Shown here piece after piece: positions 7,052-15,489 of a stretch of DNA of 26,393 bases. The stretch is from CAUJGP01 sp964612425 (GTDB taxonomy: Bacteria; Bdellovibrionota; Bdellovibrionia; Bdellovibrionales; Bdellovibrionaceae), in the NCBI GenBank assembly GCA_964612425.1, contig CAZTDX010000053.1:1-26393 (forward strand), given 5' to 3'. A program made the translations under genes and the position numbers. Position 1 is the first letter of the stretch; every line of letters starts with the position of its first letter. The notes under the pieces were generated by a model. It was not told the DNA's origin. It was given only the letters and a program-made list of their open reading frames with translations, and did not search any database.

Positions 7052-7974
7052 TAAAGTTTTTTTGTTTTTTCCTTATCTAAGTTACTATTGCTGGCAATCA
7101 CTCTGCCTTCACAGCCCGCAAACATTTTAATGGCCGATTTTATTTTAGACGCTTGAGTCGTTGGTTTATTGACATTACGAAGGACATCCCAGTAAGACTT
7201 ATTAAAAAAGATGGAATCAAATTTCTCAACTTGTCCATTGAGCATAGACAAAGTACATTGAATACTTTCTTTTGGGTTTTTTGAGTCACCCTTTCTGCAA
7301 AGTTGATTGGTATCCCAGTGAGAGTATTTGTTTTCTGCGCCATCATGCAACTGGAAAAGGCCTTTCGCAGTTCCATTGGGCCCCTGGGCTTCAACTTGCG
7401 TGCGGCAACTACTCTCATAGTGACTCATCGACATTAAAAGAAAAACCCATAAATTTTTTCGATCTTCCTTTTTCATTTTAGAAAAGCCAGGGCAGATATC
7501 TCTAAAAGCTTTAGAGTTTTGCAACAACTCGTTGTATTTCCCAGTTGCAAGTTCAGATTTTACAACTTTTCCCAATGGACCAAGGCCATCTGAACCAATA
7601 AAACTCTCTTTACAACTTTTTGCATACTTCATTTTTTCAGCAATTCCGACAATCTTTTTTAATTTTTTTCTTTCGGCTGAAGATATTTTTAGCTTTCTCT
7701 TTAGATTTTTAGGATTCATTTTCAAAATTCCATAAGCGCAAATATTCCCTAAACTTAAGCTCTCTGGAACTTTTACGATTTGCATTTTACCAATTTTAAA
7801 GCCAGACAACTCTAACTCAGTTCCTTTGGGTACAGACAACTCATCTCCCGTTGGACAATGTATAATGCTCTGGCTATTATTCACAACCATACGAGATCCT
7901 TCATCTGAGCCATTGCTCCAACTTGAAACAGAGAGTAGGAATACAAAAGTAATGCTTATTTTTTTAAAATTCAT
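7051..7974 (-). CDS. secreted lytic-transglycosylase (SLT)-like protein
   Basis: A 307-residue exported protein. The frame is open to a TTG at 7992, but ATG 7974 begins the signal peptide directly (MNFKKISITFVFLLSVSSW), so it is preferred; no Shine-Dalgarno helps. The middle (about 85-165) is Lys-rich and unrecognised. Around residues 180-212 is SMSHYESSCRTQVEAQGPNG followed by TAKGLFQLHDG, matching the lysozyme-like SLT signature E-S-x(n)-G-x-x-G-L-x-Q. E187 would be the catalytic acid that cleaves peptidoglycan glycan strands. At least eight cysteines in the mature part suggest disulfides in the periplasm. Its TAG stop straddles the edge of repeat copy 2. Target wall (own or prey) cannot be told; the SLT call is fairly firm, the exact family is not. 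Confidence 0.72.
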   Translation of the reverse strand: MNFKKISITFVFLLSVSSWSNGSDEGSRMVVNNSQSIIHCPTGDELSVPKGTELELSGFKIGKMQIVKVPESLSLGNICAYGILKMNPKNLKRKLKISSAERKKLKKIVGIAEKMKYAKSCKESFIGSDGLGPLGKVVKSELATGKYNELLQNSKAFRDICPGFSKMKKEDRKNLWVFLLMSMSHYESSCRTQVEAQGPNGTAKGLFQLHDGAENKYSHWDTNQLCRKGDSKNPKESIQCTLSMLNGQVEKFDSIFFNKSYWDVLRNVNKPTTQASKIKSAIKMFAGCEGRVIASNSNLDKEKTKKL

Positions 7975-8050
7975 GAAAACTATAAATTGCAAATATTATG
8001 TTCTATTAGGATCAAATAAAATTGATTTAAAACCGCTTCATACGAAAGTC

Positions 8051-8075
8051 GTCATTCAACTTTTTAGAGAATGAC
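8051..8075. promoter_or_regulatory. inverted repeat in the divergent intergenic region
   Basis: GTCATTC (8051-8057) and GAATGAC (8069-8075) are perfect inverted 7-mers 11 bp apart, between the divergent SLT-like and antiporter genes. It could be an operator or an RNA hairpin; no T-run follows. Evidence is weak. Confidence 0.22.
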
Positions 8076-8137
8076 TCTTGTGGAACTTTTGAACATCTTC
8101 TTTTGAGACAATTTAAAAACCATTACCTTGACTTTTA

Positions 8138-9454
8138 TTGATCAGGATATTCTACTTAATTGTGGCAACATTAACTTTATTTCAAATTATCAGCACCTTA
8201 CTTTTTGTCTTGGCACTCATACACACTTTTTCTACGAGTCTATTAAATCGCCTTTCCCATCGATATAAATCCGGCTCCTTTGGTGAAAATTTTTTTCATC
8301 TCTTTGGTGAAGTTGAAATAGTTTTTGGCTTTTGGTCCGGAATTCTTGTTTTACTTTCAATCGCTTTTATCAACTTAGAGTTTTCGATTACTTACTTAAA
8401 CTCGAGAAACTTTACTGAGCCTCTCTTTGTTTTTGTCGTAATGACCGTTTGTTCAACAAAACCAATTCTCAATTTCATGGAAAACTTTCTTTTAAAAGTA
8501 AGCTCATGGATCACTATAAATAAAAAAAGATCAACCCAAGATGCCAATCCAACTTCGGTTTATTTTTGCTTACTCTTTTTTGGACCATTACTTGGAAGTT
8601 TCATTACTGAGCCTGCAGCAATGACCATTATAGCTTTTCTATTAAAACCCCGTTTTTTTAACAAGGATCATTCTCGCAACTTTAAATACGCCACACTGGC
8701 ACTTCTCTTCGTCAATGTTTCAATAGGTGGGACTCTTACGCCGTTTGCGGCGCCGCCCATTTTGATGGTGTCCGCTAAATGGGGTTGGGACTTAACTTTT
8801 ATGTTAGAACACTTTGCTCCCAAAACTTTGCTTGCAGTTTTGATTAATACAATTTTTATTTCCGCTCTATTTAGAAGTGAGATTTCAAAAACAAAAATCT
8901 TAACCCCACATAAGACAGACAAAGCGGCTCCTCTAGCCATCACACTGATTCATATACTTTTTTTAGGCTTAATGGTCGCCTCTTCTCATCATGCTGTTTT
9001 ATTTATAGGTTTGTTTTTATTTTTCTTAGGTTTTGTTAAAGCCACGAAAGAATATCAATCACAATTAAACCTAAGAGAACCGCTTCTCGTCGCATTTTTT
9101 TTAGCAGGCCTCGTAGTCCTCGGTGGCCCTCAAGGTTGGTGGCTTGAAAAACTTCTCTCAAGCTTTAGTCCATTACAAATGCTCTTTGGAGCCATCGGCT
9201 TGACCTCCATCACAGACAATGCGGCCCTAACTTACTTAGGTTCATTAGTTCCCAATCTCACTGCTGAAACTAAATTAGCACTTGTTTACGGTAGTGTTTT
9301 AGGGGGAGGACTTACCATTATTGCCAATGCCCCCAATCCTGCAGGATTTGGAATTTTAAAATCCAGCTTTGGCGAAAGCGAGTTCTCTGCCTCAAAATTA
9401 TTCCTCTATGCAAGCATCCCTACCATAATTTCAACTATTATATTCATGATTTAA
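8138..9454 (+). CDS. putative Na+/H+ antiporter (ion transporter superfamily)
   Basis: A 438-residue, almost entirely hydrophobic inner-membrane protein with roughly 10-12 helices. Two half-similar motif blocks mark the ion-transporter superfamily: SFITEPAAMTIIAFLL and SIGGTLTPFAAPPILMVS in the first half, and GLTSITDNAALTYLGSLVP and GGGLTIIANAPNPAGF in the second. The paired EPAAMT / TDNAALT and GGTLT / GGLT elements are the expected inverted-repeat hairpin sites. This pattern fits the family annotated as putative Na+/H+ antiporter; arsenite or dicarboxylate relatives are less likely but cannot be excluded. The first possible start is TTG 8138, with no Shine-Dalgarno; GTG 8162 is an alternative, and no ATG exists until far inside the gene. 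It converges with the Hpt gene, 25 bp away. Confidence 0.75.
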   Translation: MIRIFYLIVATLTLFQIISTLLFVLALIHTFSTSLLNRLSHRYKSGSFGENFFHLFGEVEIVFGFWSGILVLLSIAFINLEFSITYLNSRNFTEPLFVFVVMTVCSTKPILNFMENFLLKVSSWITINKKRSTQDANPTSVYFCLLFFGPLLGSFITEPAAMTIIAFLLKPRFFNKDHSRNFKYATLALLFVNVSIGGTLTPFAAPPILMVSAKWGWDLTFMLEHFAPKTLLAVLINTIFISALFRSEISKTKILTPHKTDKAAPLAITLIHILFLGLMVASSHHAVLFIGLFLFFLGFVKATKEYQSQLNLREPLLVAFFLAGLVVLGGPQGWWLEKLLSSFSPLQMLFGAIGLTSITDNAALTYLGSLVPNLTAETKLALVYGSVLGGGLTIIANAPNPAGFGILKSSFGESEFSASKLFLYASIPTIISTIIFMI

Positions 9455-9479
9455 GTTTGTAAAAACAAATAAACCAAAC

Positions 9480-9863
9480 CTAGCTATCACATTTTTTGAA
9501 AATTAATTCTGCTGCAATTCGAAGTGACTGAATGGACGGCTCAACGAGTTCAGTAATTTCTTTGATCATAATGTCATAATTTAAGGATTTTTTTAGAAAT
9601 AACGCTTTTTCAAATTCTTCTAACTTCAAAGCCAATGTATCAATACCAAAGGCTTTACAGCTCGACTTTGCTTTATGGGCAAGCCCTTCACACTTTTCTA
9701 AATTAATGGGACTCTGTGTGAATTCTTGCAGGAGATCATTGAGATGTTGGACTAAAAAATCCAACAGTTTATTAAATAAAATTTGATTATAATCAAGATC
9801 TTCTTTTATAAACTGGCGTAAAATTTCATTTCGAAAGTATGTATCCACCAAGACCCCACTCAA
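9480..9863 (-). CDS. stand-alone histidine phosphotransfer (Hpt) protein
   Basis: A 127-residue, all-helical protein. The HAKSS-type phospho-site region LAHKAKSSCKAFG places His63 at the position phosphorylated in multistep phosphorelays. It is followed by IDTLALKLEEFEKAL, the helix that packs next to it. Most Hpt domains have H-x-x-K-G; here the residue after Lys66 is Ser67, a tolerated change. The domain is not fused to a kinase, so it must shuttle phosphate between partners encoded elsewhere. The start is unclear: TTG 9863 gives the full frame and follows GGA by about 6 nt; GTG 9848, after GTGGGG, is an alternative. It begins 12 bp after the queC stop and probably ends the long operon, though functionally it is unrelated to queuosine. 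Confidence 0.78.
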   Translation of the reverse strand: MSGVLVDTYFRNEILRQFIKEDLDYNQILFNKLLDFLVQHLNDLLQEFTQSPINLEKCEGLAHKAKSSCKAFGIDTLALKLEEFEKALFLKKSLNYDIMIKEITELVEPSIQSLRIAAELIFKKCDS

Positions 9864-9875
9864 TTTATTTCCAAA

Positions 9876-10574
9876 TTAAATAAATATTGTTTTATATTTT
9901 TCTAAAATAGAATTCCCCATTAACGCTCTCTTAAAGCGTAAACACGATTCACACTCACCGCACCATTTTTCACCTGCAAAATAACAGGGCCAAATCAATT
10001 CAAAAGGTAGCTGTAATTCTAGTCCCAACTTCACAATATCAATTTTGTTTAATTTTGTTGTAAAGGAAAAAGCTTGAACCTTATTAGCTGTAGAAAAAGA
10101 AAAGCTAATGGAGAGTGCTTTCAAGTAATCCTCAGAATTATCTGGAAAAGTTTGCGCTTCTTCTAGATTAAATCCGGGGACTACACAATCAGCCCCCAGA
10201 GACTCAGCAAATCCGGCAGCAATATTTAATAAAATACCGTTCCGATTAGGCACCCAAACCGAGGCCGCCGTCTTAAGAGACTGATTATAATTATCGATTT
10301 GTACTTCATTTTGAGTCGGAATTACTTTTGTATGATCAGTAAGACTTGATTTGCCGAATTCCTTTATCCAAGGCACATCAACAGTCTTATGAGGAACTCC
10401 CAAGTGATGACACAATTTATTGGCTGATTGTATTTCTTGAGCTGCCGCTCGTTGTCCGTAATTGAAAGTCAGTCCAAGGAGGACTTCTCCTTCTGATTTA
10501 GACTTAAATAAATTAACCGCTGAATCAAGGCCTCCCGAAATTAAAACGACAGACTTCAATTCTTTTGCTTTCAA
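9876..10574 (-). CDS. queC: 7-cyano-7-deazaguanine (preQ0) synthase QueC
   Basis: QueC converts 7-carboxy-7-deazaguanine to preQ0 with ATP and ammonia, midway in queuosine synthesis. The 232-residue protein has the PP-loop SGGLDS (residues 13-18), FNYGQR (38-42), the VWVPNRNG segment (107-113), a FPDNSEDYLKAL block, and a C-terminal zinc site of four cysteines (C197, C205, C208, C211 in PCYFAGEKWCGECESC). The frame starts with TTG 10574, overlapping the previous stop as TTGA, with AAGGG immediately before it. A second TTG at codon 6 would give the classic MKSVVLISGG start. The overlap suggests translational coupling. tgt and queA, the later steps, lie upstream in the same gene train. Confidence 0.93.
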   Translation of the reverse strand: MKAKELKSVVLISGGLDSAVNLFKSKSEGEVLLGLTFNYGQRAAAQEIQSANKLCHHLGVPHKTVDVPWIKEFGKSSLTDHTKVIPTQNEVQIDNYNQSLKTAASVWVPNRNGILLNIAAGFAESLGADCVVPGFNLEEAQTFPDNSEDYLKALSISFSFSTANKVQAFSFTTKLNKIDIVKLGLELQLPFELIWPCYFAGEKWCGECESCLRFKRALMGNSILEKYKTIFI

Positions 10575-11041
10575 CCCTTAGCCCTCTTTTTTAGTTTACT
10601 TATCGGCGCAGACTCTTTCATGGCCTTACTGATTTCAGTTGCATGTTGCAAAACACGGTAGCCGATAGCCCTTAAATCTTGTAATCGAAAAGCGCTTCTT
10701 TCTAAACTTTTAAGAGCTTGATCAATATTAGATTGAACTTTCGGTGGTAAACTTAACAAGGCGTTATCAACACTTTTTTGAATTTTACGACAAACATTTC
10801 TCTTGGTTTTTAAACTAGAGTTTATACGCTCACTCACTGGAGATCGTAATGACTTTTTTGTATTTGGTTTTGAACGACTTTTTTCTTGAGCCTTGAATTT
10901 TGGAGTTGCTGTAAGTTTTGCTTTAGATTTTGTCTGTGATTTTGACTGAGACTTTGACTTACCTAGCGAGATAATTTCAGTAATTGATTTAGTTTTTTTT
11001 CTAGCTTTCGATCGTACTTTCACAAAATAAAGCCCTCTCAT
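10571..11041 (-). CDS. Lys/Ser-rich basic protein of unknown function between recJ and queC
   Basis: An up to 156-residue protein I do not recognise. Residues about 8-70 are low-complexity and strongly basic (KSKSQSKSQTKSKAK and later KSRSKPNTKKS), like the disordered tails of histone-like or RNA-binding proteins. Residues about 75-145 look helical (VCRKIQKSVDNALLSLPPKV, NIDQALKSLERSAFRLQDLR), and the end is basic again. Its start overlaps recJ by about 20-40 bp: ATG 11041 gives the whole frame, but GTG 11023 lies 10 nt after GAGAGG and may be the real start. Its stop overlaps the queC start. Frame preservation and overlaps at both ends argue that it is real. A nucleic-acid-binding partner of RecJ is conceivable but only guessed. 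Confidence 0.7.
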   Translation of the reverse strand: MRGLYFVKVRSKARKKTKSITEIISLGKSKSQSKSQTKSKAKLTATPKFKAQEKSRSKPNTKKSLRSPVSERINSSLKTKRNVCRKIQKSVDNALLSLPPKVQSNIDQALKSLERSAFRLQDLRAIGYRVLQHATEISKAMKESAPISKLKKRAKG

Positions 11042-12770
11042 CGCTCAGTATTACCGGTCGAATCTCTTTTATGAGTAATTGAACTCGTTTTCTATTTTGA
11101 AAATAGTTCCACTGTATTTCAACCAAAAGGTCAACTAAGAAATTGTCTTTTAGCGTCGAATTGAGTTGAGTTACTTGAGCCTCCGTTGGCGAAAAAAGTA
11201 AGGCTTCACGCACTTTTCCCTGACTCTCAATTTGAAGTCTTCGGTGTCCACCTCTTAAAACTTTGATGTCCAGTATTTGAGCATGAAGTACCCTAAAGAG
11301 TGGTGCCTCAAAAGACTGCCCAAAGGGGCCAAGTAAATCTATCCAGTTCATAAACTGCGGAGTAATTTGATCAAACTCAATATCGATATCATAAAGCATA
11401 GGCTCGAGAGTTTTATCAATTTCTGCCATTTTTGAAAAAGCGACGGTCAGGGCACTTTCAATTTCACTTTTTTGAGCATAGGCATATTCAAAGCCCGAGG
11501 CATTGGCATGACCACCAAAACGATGAAAGTAAAGGGCTGCTTGCCCCAAAATATCGACTAAATTACCTCCCCATCCCTGAGGTGCTCTAGCGCTTCCGAC
11601 GACAATCCCTTCTTCTGAAATTGAACCAACAAAACTTGGTTTTTGAAATGTTTGCGTGAGTCGAGTTGCGACTAATCCCACAATGCCCTTATGAAAACTC
11701 TTGTCTGCGATAAAAACAAAGGGAAGAGCTTCAAACTCCTTCGCTAATTCAAGAGCAAGAACTTCTGCTTCTGCCTGAAGTGACACGCGCAAATCATTTT
11801 GGGCCAAAACCTCGGTCATTAACTTTTTTGCTTCTTCTTCGCTTTCAACAAGAAATAAATCAAGAGGTCGTAAATCCTTTTCCATGCGACTTAGAGCGTT
11901 TAATTTGGGTGCAAATCGAATAGCAACGTCCTGACTTGATAACTCGCGATCTTCTAAATTAAGTTCGTTTAAAAGATAGCGAAGCCCTGGCCTACGAGTT
12001 CGAGTTAATTGATGCAAGCCATGCTTTACTAAGACTCGATTTTCTTCTACGAGTGGAACCATGTCTGTTAAGGTTCCGATAACAAAACAATCCAGTAAGT
12101 CTTTTAACTCTAAACTGGATTCTTTGGCTTTCTCTAGCTGTATAAGTTTTCTTCTCAGAGCCCAAGCCAAGTAAAATGCCACACCAACCCCAGATAAATG
12201 ACCAAGCCCAGAGGGGCAATCTCCTTGATTAGGATTTATTAGCGCGAGAGCCTGAGGTAGTTCTTGAGCTGGAAGATGATGATCTGTGATAATTAAATCG
12301 ACTCCCAGCTCCTGGCATTTTTGAGCGGCGATCGTTGCCGTAATCCCAACATCAGCGGTTACAATAACTTTTACACCTTGTTGTTGAAGTGCCTCTACAG
12401 CATGAGCATGAAAGCCGTAGCCTTCTGTTAGCCGGCTGGGTTGATAAAGTACTACATTATTAAAACCAAGACAGGAAAACGTCGTTTTTAAAAGTGCGAG
12501 AGCAGAGGTGCCATCAAGATCAAAGTCTCCGTAAAGGGCGACCTTATCTTGTTTATTATGGGCTTCAAGCAAACGCTGTATGGCAGTATCCATACCCTTT
12601 AAAAGATACGGATCTTTTAACTGTGATAATCGGGGCTGTATCCAAGACTGAAATTGATCCCAATTTGATAGTCCTCGAACCCTGGCTAACTCGCGAATTT
12701 TTTCAGGAACCGTTTGATTCCAGTCTCCGAGTTCAGTGGGCGAAGTTCTCGCCTTCCAGGGTGCTATCAT
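11001..12770 (-). CDS. recJ: single-stranded-DNA exonuclease RecJ
   Basis: RecJ degrades ssDNA 5'-3' in recombination and mismatch repair, using two metal ions. This 589-residue version has the DHH phosphoesterase motifs: YGDFDLDGTSALALL (D82, D84, D86), TADVGITA (D140), and the namesake DHH in ITDHHLP (D163-H165). Then come GLGHLSGVGVAFYLAWAL and the DHHA1 nucleic-acid-binding motif FGGHANASGF, with a C-terminal OB-like segment. The frame stays open to 12818, but ATG 12770 is chosen because it lies just past the secF stop (12775) and the extra 16 residues overlap secF. No strong Shine-Dalgarno is present, so coupling to secF is likely. recJ next to secF is a frequent arrangement. Confidence 0.94.
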   Translation of the reverse strand: MIAPWKARTSPTELGDWNQTVPEKIRELARVRGLSNWDQFQSWIQPRLSQLKDPYLLKGMDTAIQRLLEAHNKQDKVALYGDFDLDGTSALALLKTTFSCLGFNNVVLYQPSRLTEGYGFHAHAVEALQQQGVKVIVTADVGITATIAAQKCQELGVDLIITDHHLPAQELPQALALINPNQGDCPSGLGHLSGVGVAFYLAWALRRKLIQLEKAKESSLELKDLLDCFVIGTLTDMVPLVEENRVLVKHGLHQLTRTRRPGLRYLLNELNLEDRELSSQDVAIRFAPKLNALSRMEKDLRPLDLFLVESEEEAKKLMTEVLAQNDLRVSLQAEAEVLALELAKEFEALPFVFIADKSFHKGIVGLVATRLTQTFQKPSFVGSISEEGIVVGSARAPQGWGGNLVDILGQAALYFHRFGGHANASGFEYAYAQKSEIESALTVAFSKMAEIDKTLEPMLYDIDIEFDQITPQFMNWIDLLGPFGQSFEAPLFRVLHAQILDIKVLRGGHRRLQIESQGKVREALLFSPTEAQVTQLNSTLKDNFLVDLLVEIQWNYFQNRKRVQLLIKEIRPVILSDERALFCESTIES

Positions 12771-12774
12771 ATTT

Positions 12775-13713
12775 TTATGCTGACCGTAATGTACGCGTTT
12801 GAGGGTGGCTTCGATCAAAGATCATTACAAAGGGTGCCGCTACGTAAATAGAAGAGTAGGTTCCAAAAACAATCCCGATAACAAGCGCGAAAGCAATATC
12901 AGCAACAACGCCATCTGCCAAAGCCCAAAGAGCAAAGGCCGAAGTGAGTACAGTTCCTGAAGTGATCAAGCTACGTTGAAGCATATCATTAATTGCTTTA
13001 TTCACAATGAAGCCAATACCCTTGTTGGCAAAATGCCCTTCTGTTTCACGAATCCGGTCGAATACCACAATCGTATCGTTTAACGAATAACCGATCAGAG
13101 TTAAGATGGAAGCAAGAATTGGAATGTTTACTTCCTTACCAACTAAGACGAAAACAGCCAATGTGATCGCCGCATCGTGAAATAAGCAAACCACAGCGCC
13201 TGGTGCATACTTATAATCAAAGCGTAGTCCAATATAAATAAGAATTATTAATAAACAATAAAATACGGATAAAAAGCCATTTCGCTTTAATTCTGCTCCC
13301 ACCTGAGGACCTACCGAATCCACACGGCGAAACTCTGGAGATTGAGAGGCAAAGTCTTTTGTAATTGTAGCCTTCAACTTTTCAATACTTTCTTTATTTG
13401 CTTGGTTAATTTCTTTTTCAGTTCCTTTGGACGGAAGCTGAAAACGAACAATAAATTCTTTTCCATCCCCAAAACCCTGAATACCAGGATTAATTAAACC
13501 TTGTTTATCAATCAAGGTTCTAAGATCTTCAATCTTTACTTGATTCGCGAATCTTACTTGAACTTCCGTCCCACCTAAAAAATCAATCCCCCAACTAATC
13601 CCTTTTACTCCTAAATAAACGAGTGAAAGAATTACCAAAATTCCAGAAATTGATCCAAAAAGAACACTCTTACCAACAAAGTCATACTTTCCAAAAGATT
13701 CTTGTTTAGTCAT
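12775..13713 (-). CDS. secF: protein translocase subunit SecF
   Basis: A 312-residue inner-membrane partner of SecD that uses the proton gradient to pull proteins out of the SecYEG channel on the periplasmic side. It has six helices, TM1 at about 15-37. Signatures are GIDFLGGTEVQVRF, RVDSVGPQVGAEL, the TM4 motif GYSLNDTIVVFDRIRE (whose Asp is important for proton flow in the family), and LQRSLITSGTVLTSAFALW. The start is well fixed by AAGGAG 8 nt before ATG 13713. It follows secD by 83 bp that hold an AT-rich palindrome, and leads into recJ with only a few bases between. Confidence 0.96.
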   Translation of the reverse strand: MTKQESFGKYDFVGKSVLFGSISGILVILSLVYLGVKGISWGIDFLGGTEVQVRFANQVKIEDLRTLIDKQGLINPGIQGFGDGKEFIVRFQLPSKGTEKEINQANKESIEKLKATITKDFASQSPEFRRVDSVGPQVGAELKRNGFLSVFYCLLIILIYIGLRFDYKYAPGAVVCLFHDAAITLAVFVLVGKEVNIPILASILTLIGYSLNDTIVVFDRIRETEGHFANKGIGFIVNKAINDMLQRSLITSGTVLTSAFALWALADGVVADIAFALVIGIVFGTYSSIYVAAPFVMIFDRSHPQTRTLRSA

Positions 13714-13755
13714 ATTTTTTAGCTCCTTAATCCTTTAGCTCAGTCCATAAAGTGA

Positions 13756-13783
13756 GTTCATTTTTAAAATTTTAAAAGTGAAC
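13756..13783. other. 28-bp palindrome between secD and secF
   Basis: GTTCATTTTTAAAA (13756-13769) and TTTTAAAAGTGAAC (13770-13783) form a hairpin with one mismatch pair, in the only sizeable gap of the operon. In minus-strand RNA it would stand about 40 nt before secF. It could attenuate or separate secD and secF, or protect message ends. It has no GC-rich stem or T-run, so it is not a classic terminator. Confidence 0.5.
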
Positions 13784-13796
13784 CCTTTGTTATTTT

Positions 13797-15488
13797 TTAA
13801 ATTTTAATTTTTTGCCATCCCATTTTATGCACCAACGAATCTAAAATTACTTTACTAATAAAAACGTTTGCAAACATCGTCGTAAAAATTCCAACTAAAA
13901 GGGTTACGGCAAATCCTTTCACAGGACCTGTACCAAAATAAAGTAGGACGATCGCTGTTGCTCCAGTTGTGATGTTGGCATCCAAGATAGCACTCATTGC
14001 TCGATGATAACCTTCTGCCAATGCTAACTTGAATCCTGCACCCCTTGCTAACTCCTCTCGCATCCGCTCAAAGATTAGCACGTTAGAATCCACGGCAAAA
14101 CCAATTGTTAAAGCGATACCAGCAATACCAGGAAGGGTTAATGTAGCATTGAGTGAAGATAGGGCCGCTAGTGAAATGATGACGTTTAACATAAGTGTTA
14201 ATACGGTAACAACACCGCCCCCTTTATAGCGTATCAACATAAAAGTAGCGATTAGTAAAAATCCTACTAAACCAGCCAACTGAGCTTTTTTGACTGAATC
14301 GGCACCCATTGTTGGCCCCACTCTTCGCTCTTCAAGTTGTTCTAAAGTGGCTGGTAAAGCACCGGCACGAAGTGCTGTAGCAATCATTTTTGCTTCATTG
14401 AGTGATTGATCTCTCACTCTTCCGCGGCCCAATGTAATTACAGCGCGACCACCAGCAATTTTTGCTTGAATGACAGGAGTAGATTTAATCACTTTATCCA
14501 AAACAATGGCCATGGACTTTCCGATATTACCACCAGTTAACTCCGCAAAACGAGCTGAACCCATAGCATTAAAAACCAAGCTCACTTCAGGAACACCATA
14601 CTGGTCAAAAGAAACAAAGGCGTCATCTAAAGCATCGCCACCTAATCCCGTGTCTGTTCTCACTAACATAGGAATTCGCCCAGCTTCGAGTGAAGTGGCA
14701 TTTTCCATTTTTTGAAAAATCACCATGGTTTTTTCTGGCAATTGAGATTTCAAGTCCTCATTAATTTTAGTCGAATACTGTGAGTAACGAAGAGATTTAA
14801 AGTCATAGGAACCTTTTTTTTCAGCTTCCGTAATCATGGCTTGCAATTGCTCTACTGTTTTAGATGTATCTACCATCATAAAATCTAGTCTTGCAGAAGT
14901 ATTAATTAAAGCCTTTGCTTGTTCAGCATCTGAGACTCCAGGTAACTGAATACTAATGCGATCACTTCCTTGAGCTGCAATGCTCGGCTCGGCCACACCA
15001 AATTCATCAATACGGTTACGAATTGTTTCAATTGCTTGTTGTAAAACGCGGCTTTTATAGTCTTGTAGATAGGTATCGAAGTAGCGAAAATGGAGAGCGG
15101 AATCATGAACTCCCAACGATTGAAAAATTGTTCCATATCGATCATTAAAATGTTTTTCAATAGCCGCTTGCTGATTGGCATCTGCAAACTCAATCTTAAC
15201 TTCGCCGAGTTTTGCATCTACGATAGATATACTTTTATAGGCGATATTTTTTTCTTGAAACTCTGATTTAAGCTGTAGCGTGAGTCGTGTGATTTGTTCA
15301 GAAATAACACCCTCAACATCCACACCCATTACTAAGTGAAGACCACCCTGAATATCGAGACCAAAATTTAATTTTTTCTTGGTAAACCACCAACGATTTT
15401 CAAGATTAGTAAAATTAGGAACCAACCAAACTATAGCTACTAAAATTCCAAGGATTGCTGACCAGACTCTTAATCTATAATTTTCCAT
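13797..15488 (-). CDS. secD: protein translocase subunit SecD
   Basis: A 563-residue membrane protein acting with SecF and YajC in the late stage of Sec export. TM1 is at about 6-24. Next is the signature LNFGLDIQGGLHLVMGV, a large periplasmic P1 region (about 60-390) with ETIRNRIDEFGVAEPSIAAQ and RISIQLPGV, and then five helices with RRVGPTMGADSVKKAQLAG, GFAVDSNVLIFERMREEL and DANITTGATAIVLLYFGTGP. ATG 15488 is chosen, directly after the yajC stop (TAA then T, ATG); the open frame runs 15 codons further up but overlaps yajC. The length is normal for a SecD that is not fused to SecF. Confidence 0.96.
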   Translation of the reverse strand: MENYRLRVWSAILGILVAIVWLVPNFTNLENRWWFTKKKLNFGLDIQGGLHLVMGVDVEGVISEQITRLTLQLKSEFQEKNIAYKSISIVDAKLGEVKIEFADANQQAAIEKHFNDRYGTIFQSLGVHDSALHFRYFDTYLQDYKSRVLQQAIETIRNRIDEFGVAEPSIAAQGSDRISIQLPGVSDAEQAKALINTSARLDFMMVDTSKTVEQLQAMITEAEKKGSYDFKSLRYSQYSTKINEDLKSQLPEKTMVIFQKMENATSLEAGRIPMLVRTDTGLGGDALDDAFVSFDQYGVPEVSLVFNAMGSARFAELTGGNIGKSMAIVLDKVIKSTPVIQAKIAGGRAVITLGRGRVRDQSLNEAKMIATALRAGALPATLEQLEERRVGPTMGADSVKKAQLAGLVGFLLIATFMLIRYKGGGVVTVLTLMLNVIISLAALSSLNATLTLPGIAGIALTIGFAVDSNVLIFERMREELARGAGFKLALAEGYHRAMSAILDANITTGATAIVLLYFGTGPVKGFAVTLLVGIFTTMFANVFISKVILDSLVHKMGWQKIKI

Positions 15489-15489
15489 A

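Noticed and set aside
8097..8125. Partial third copy of the repeat (TTTTGAGAC near 8100)
   Set aside because: Only about nine bases match the terminal repeat and the following sequence diverges, so chance is sufficient.
12494..12802. 102-codon plus-strand open frame over the recJ start
   Set aside because: It is antisense to the conserved RecJ N-terminus and the secF end; the composition is that of a reverse-complement shadow.
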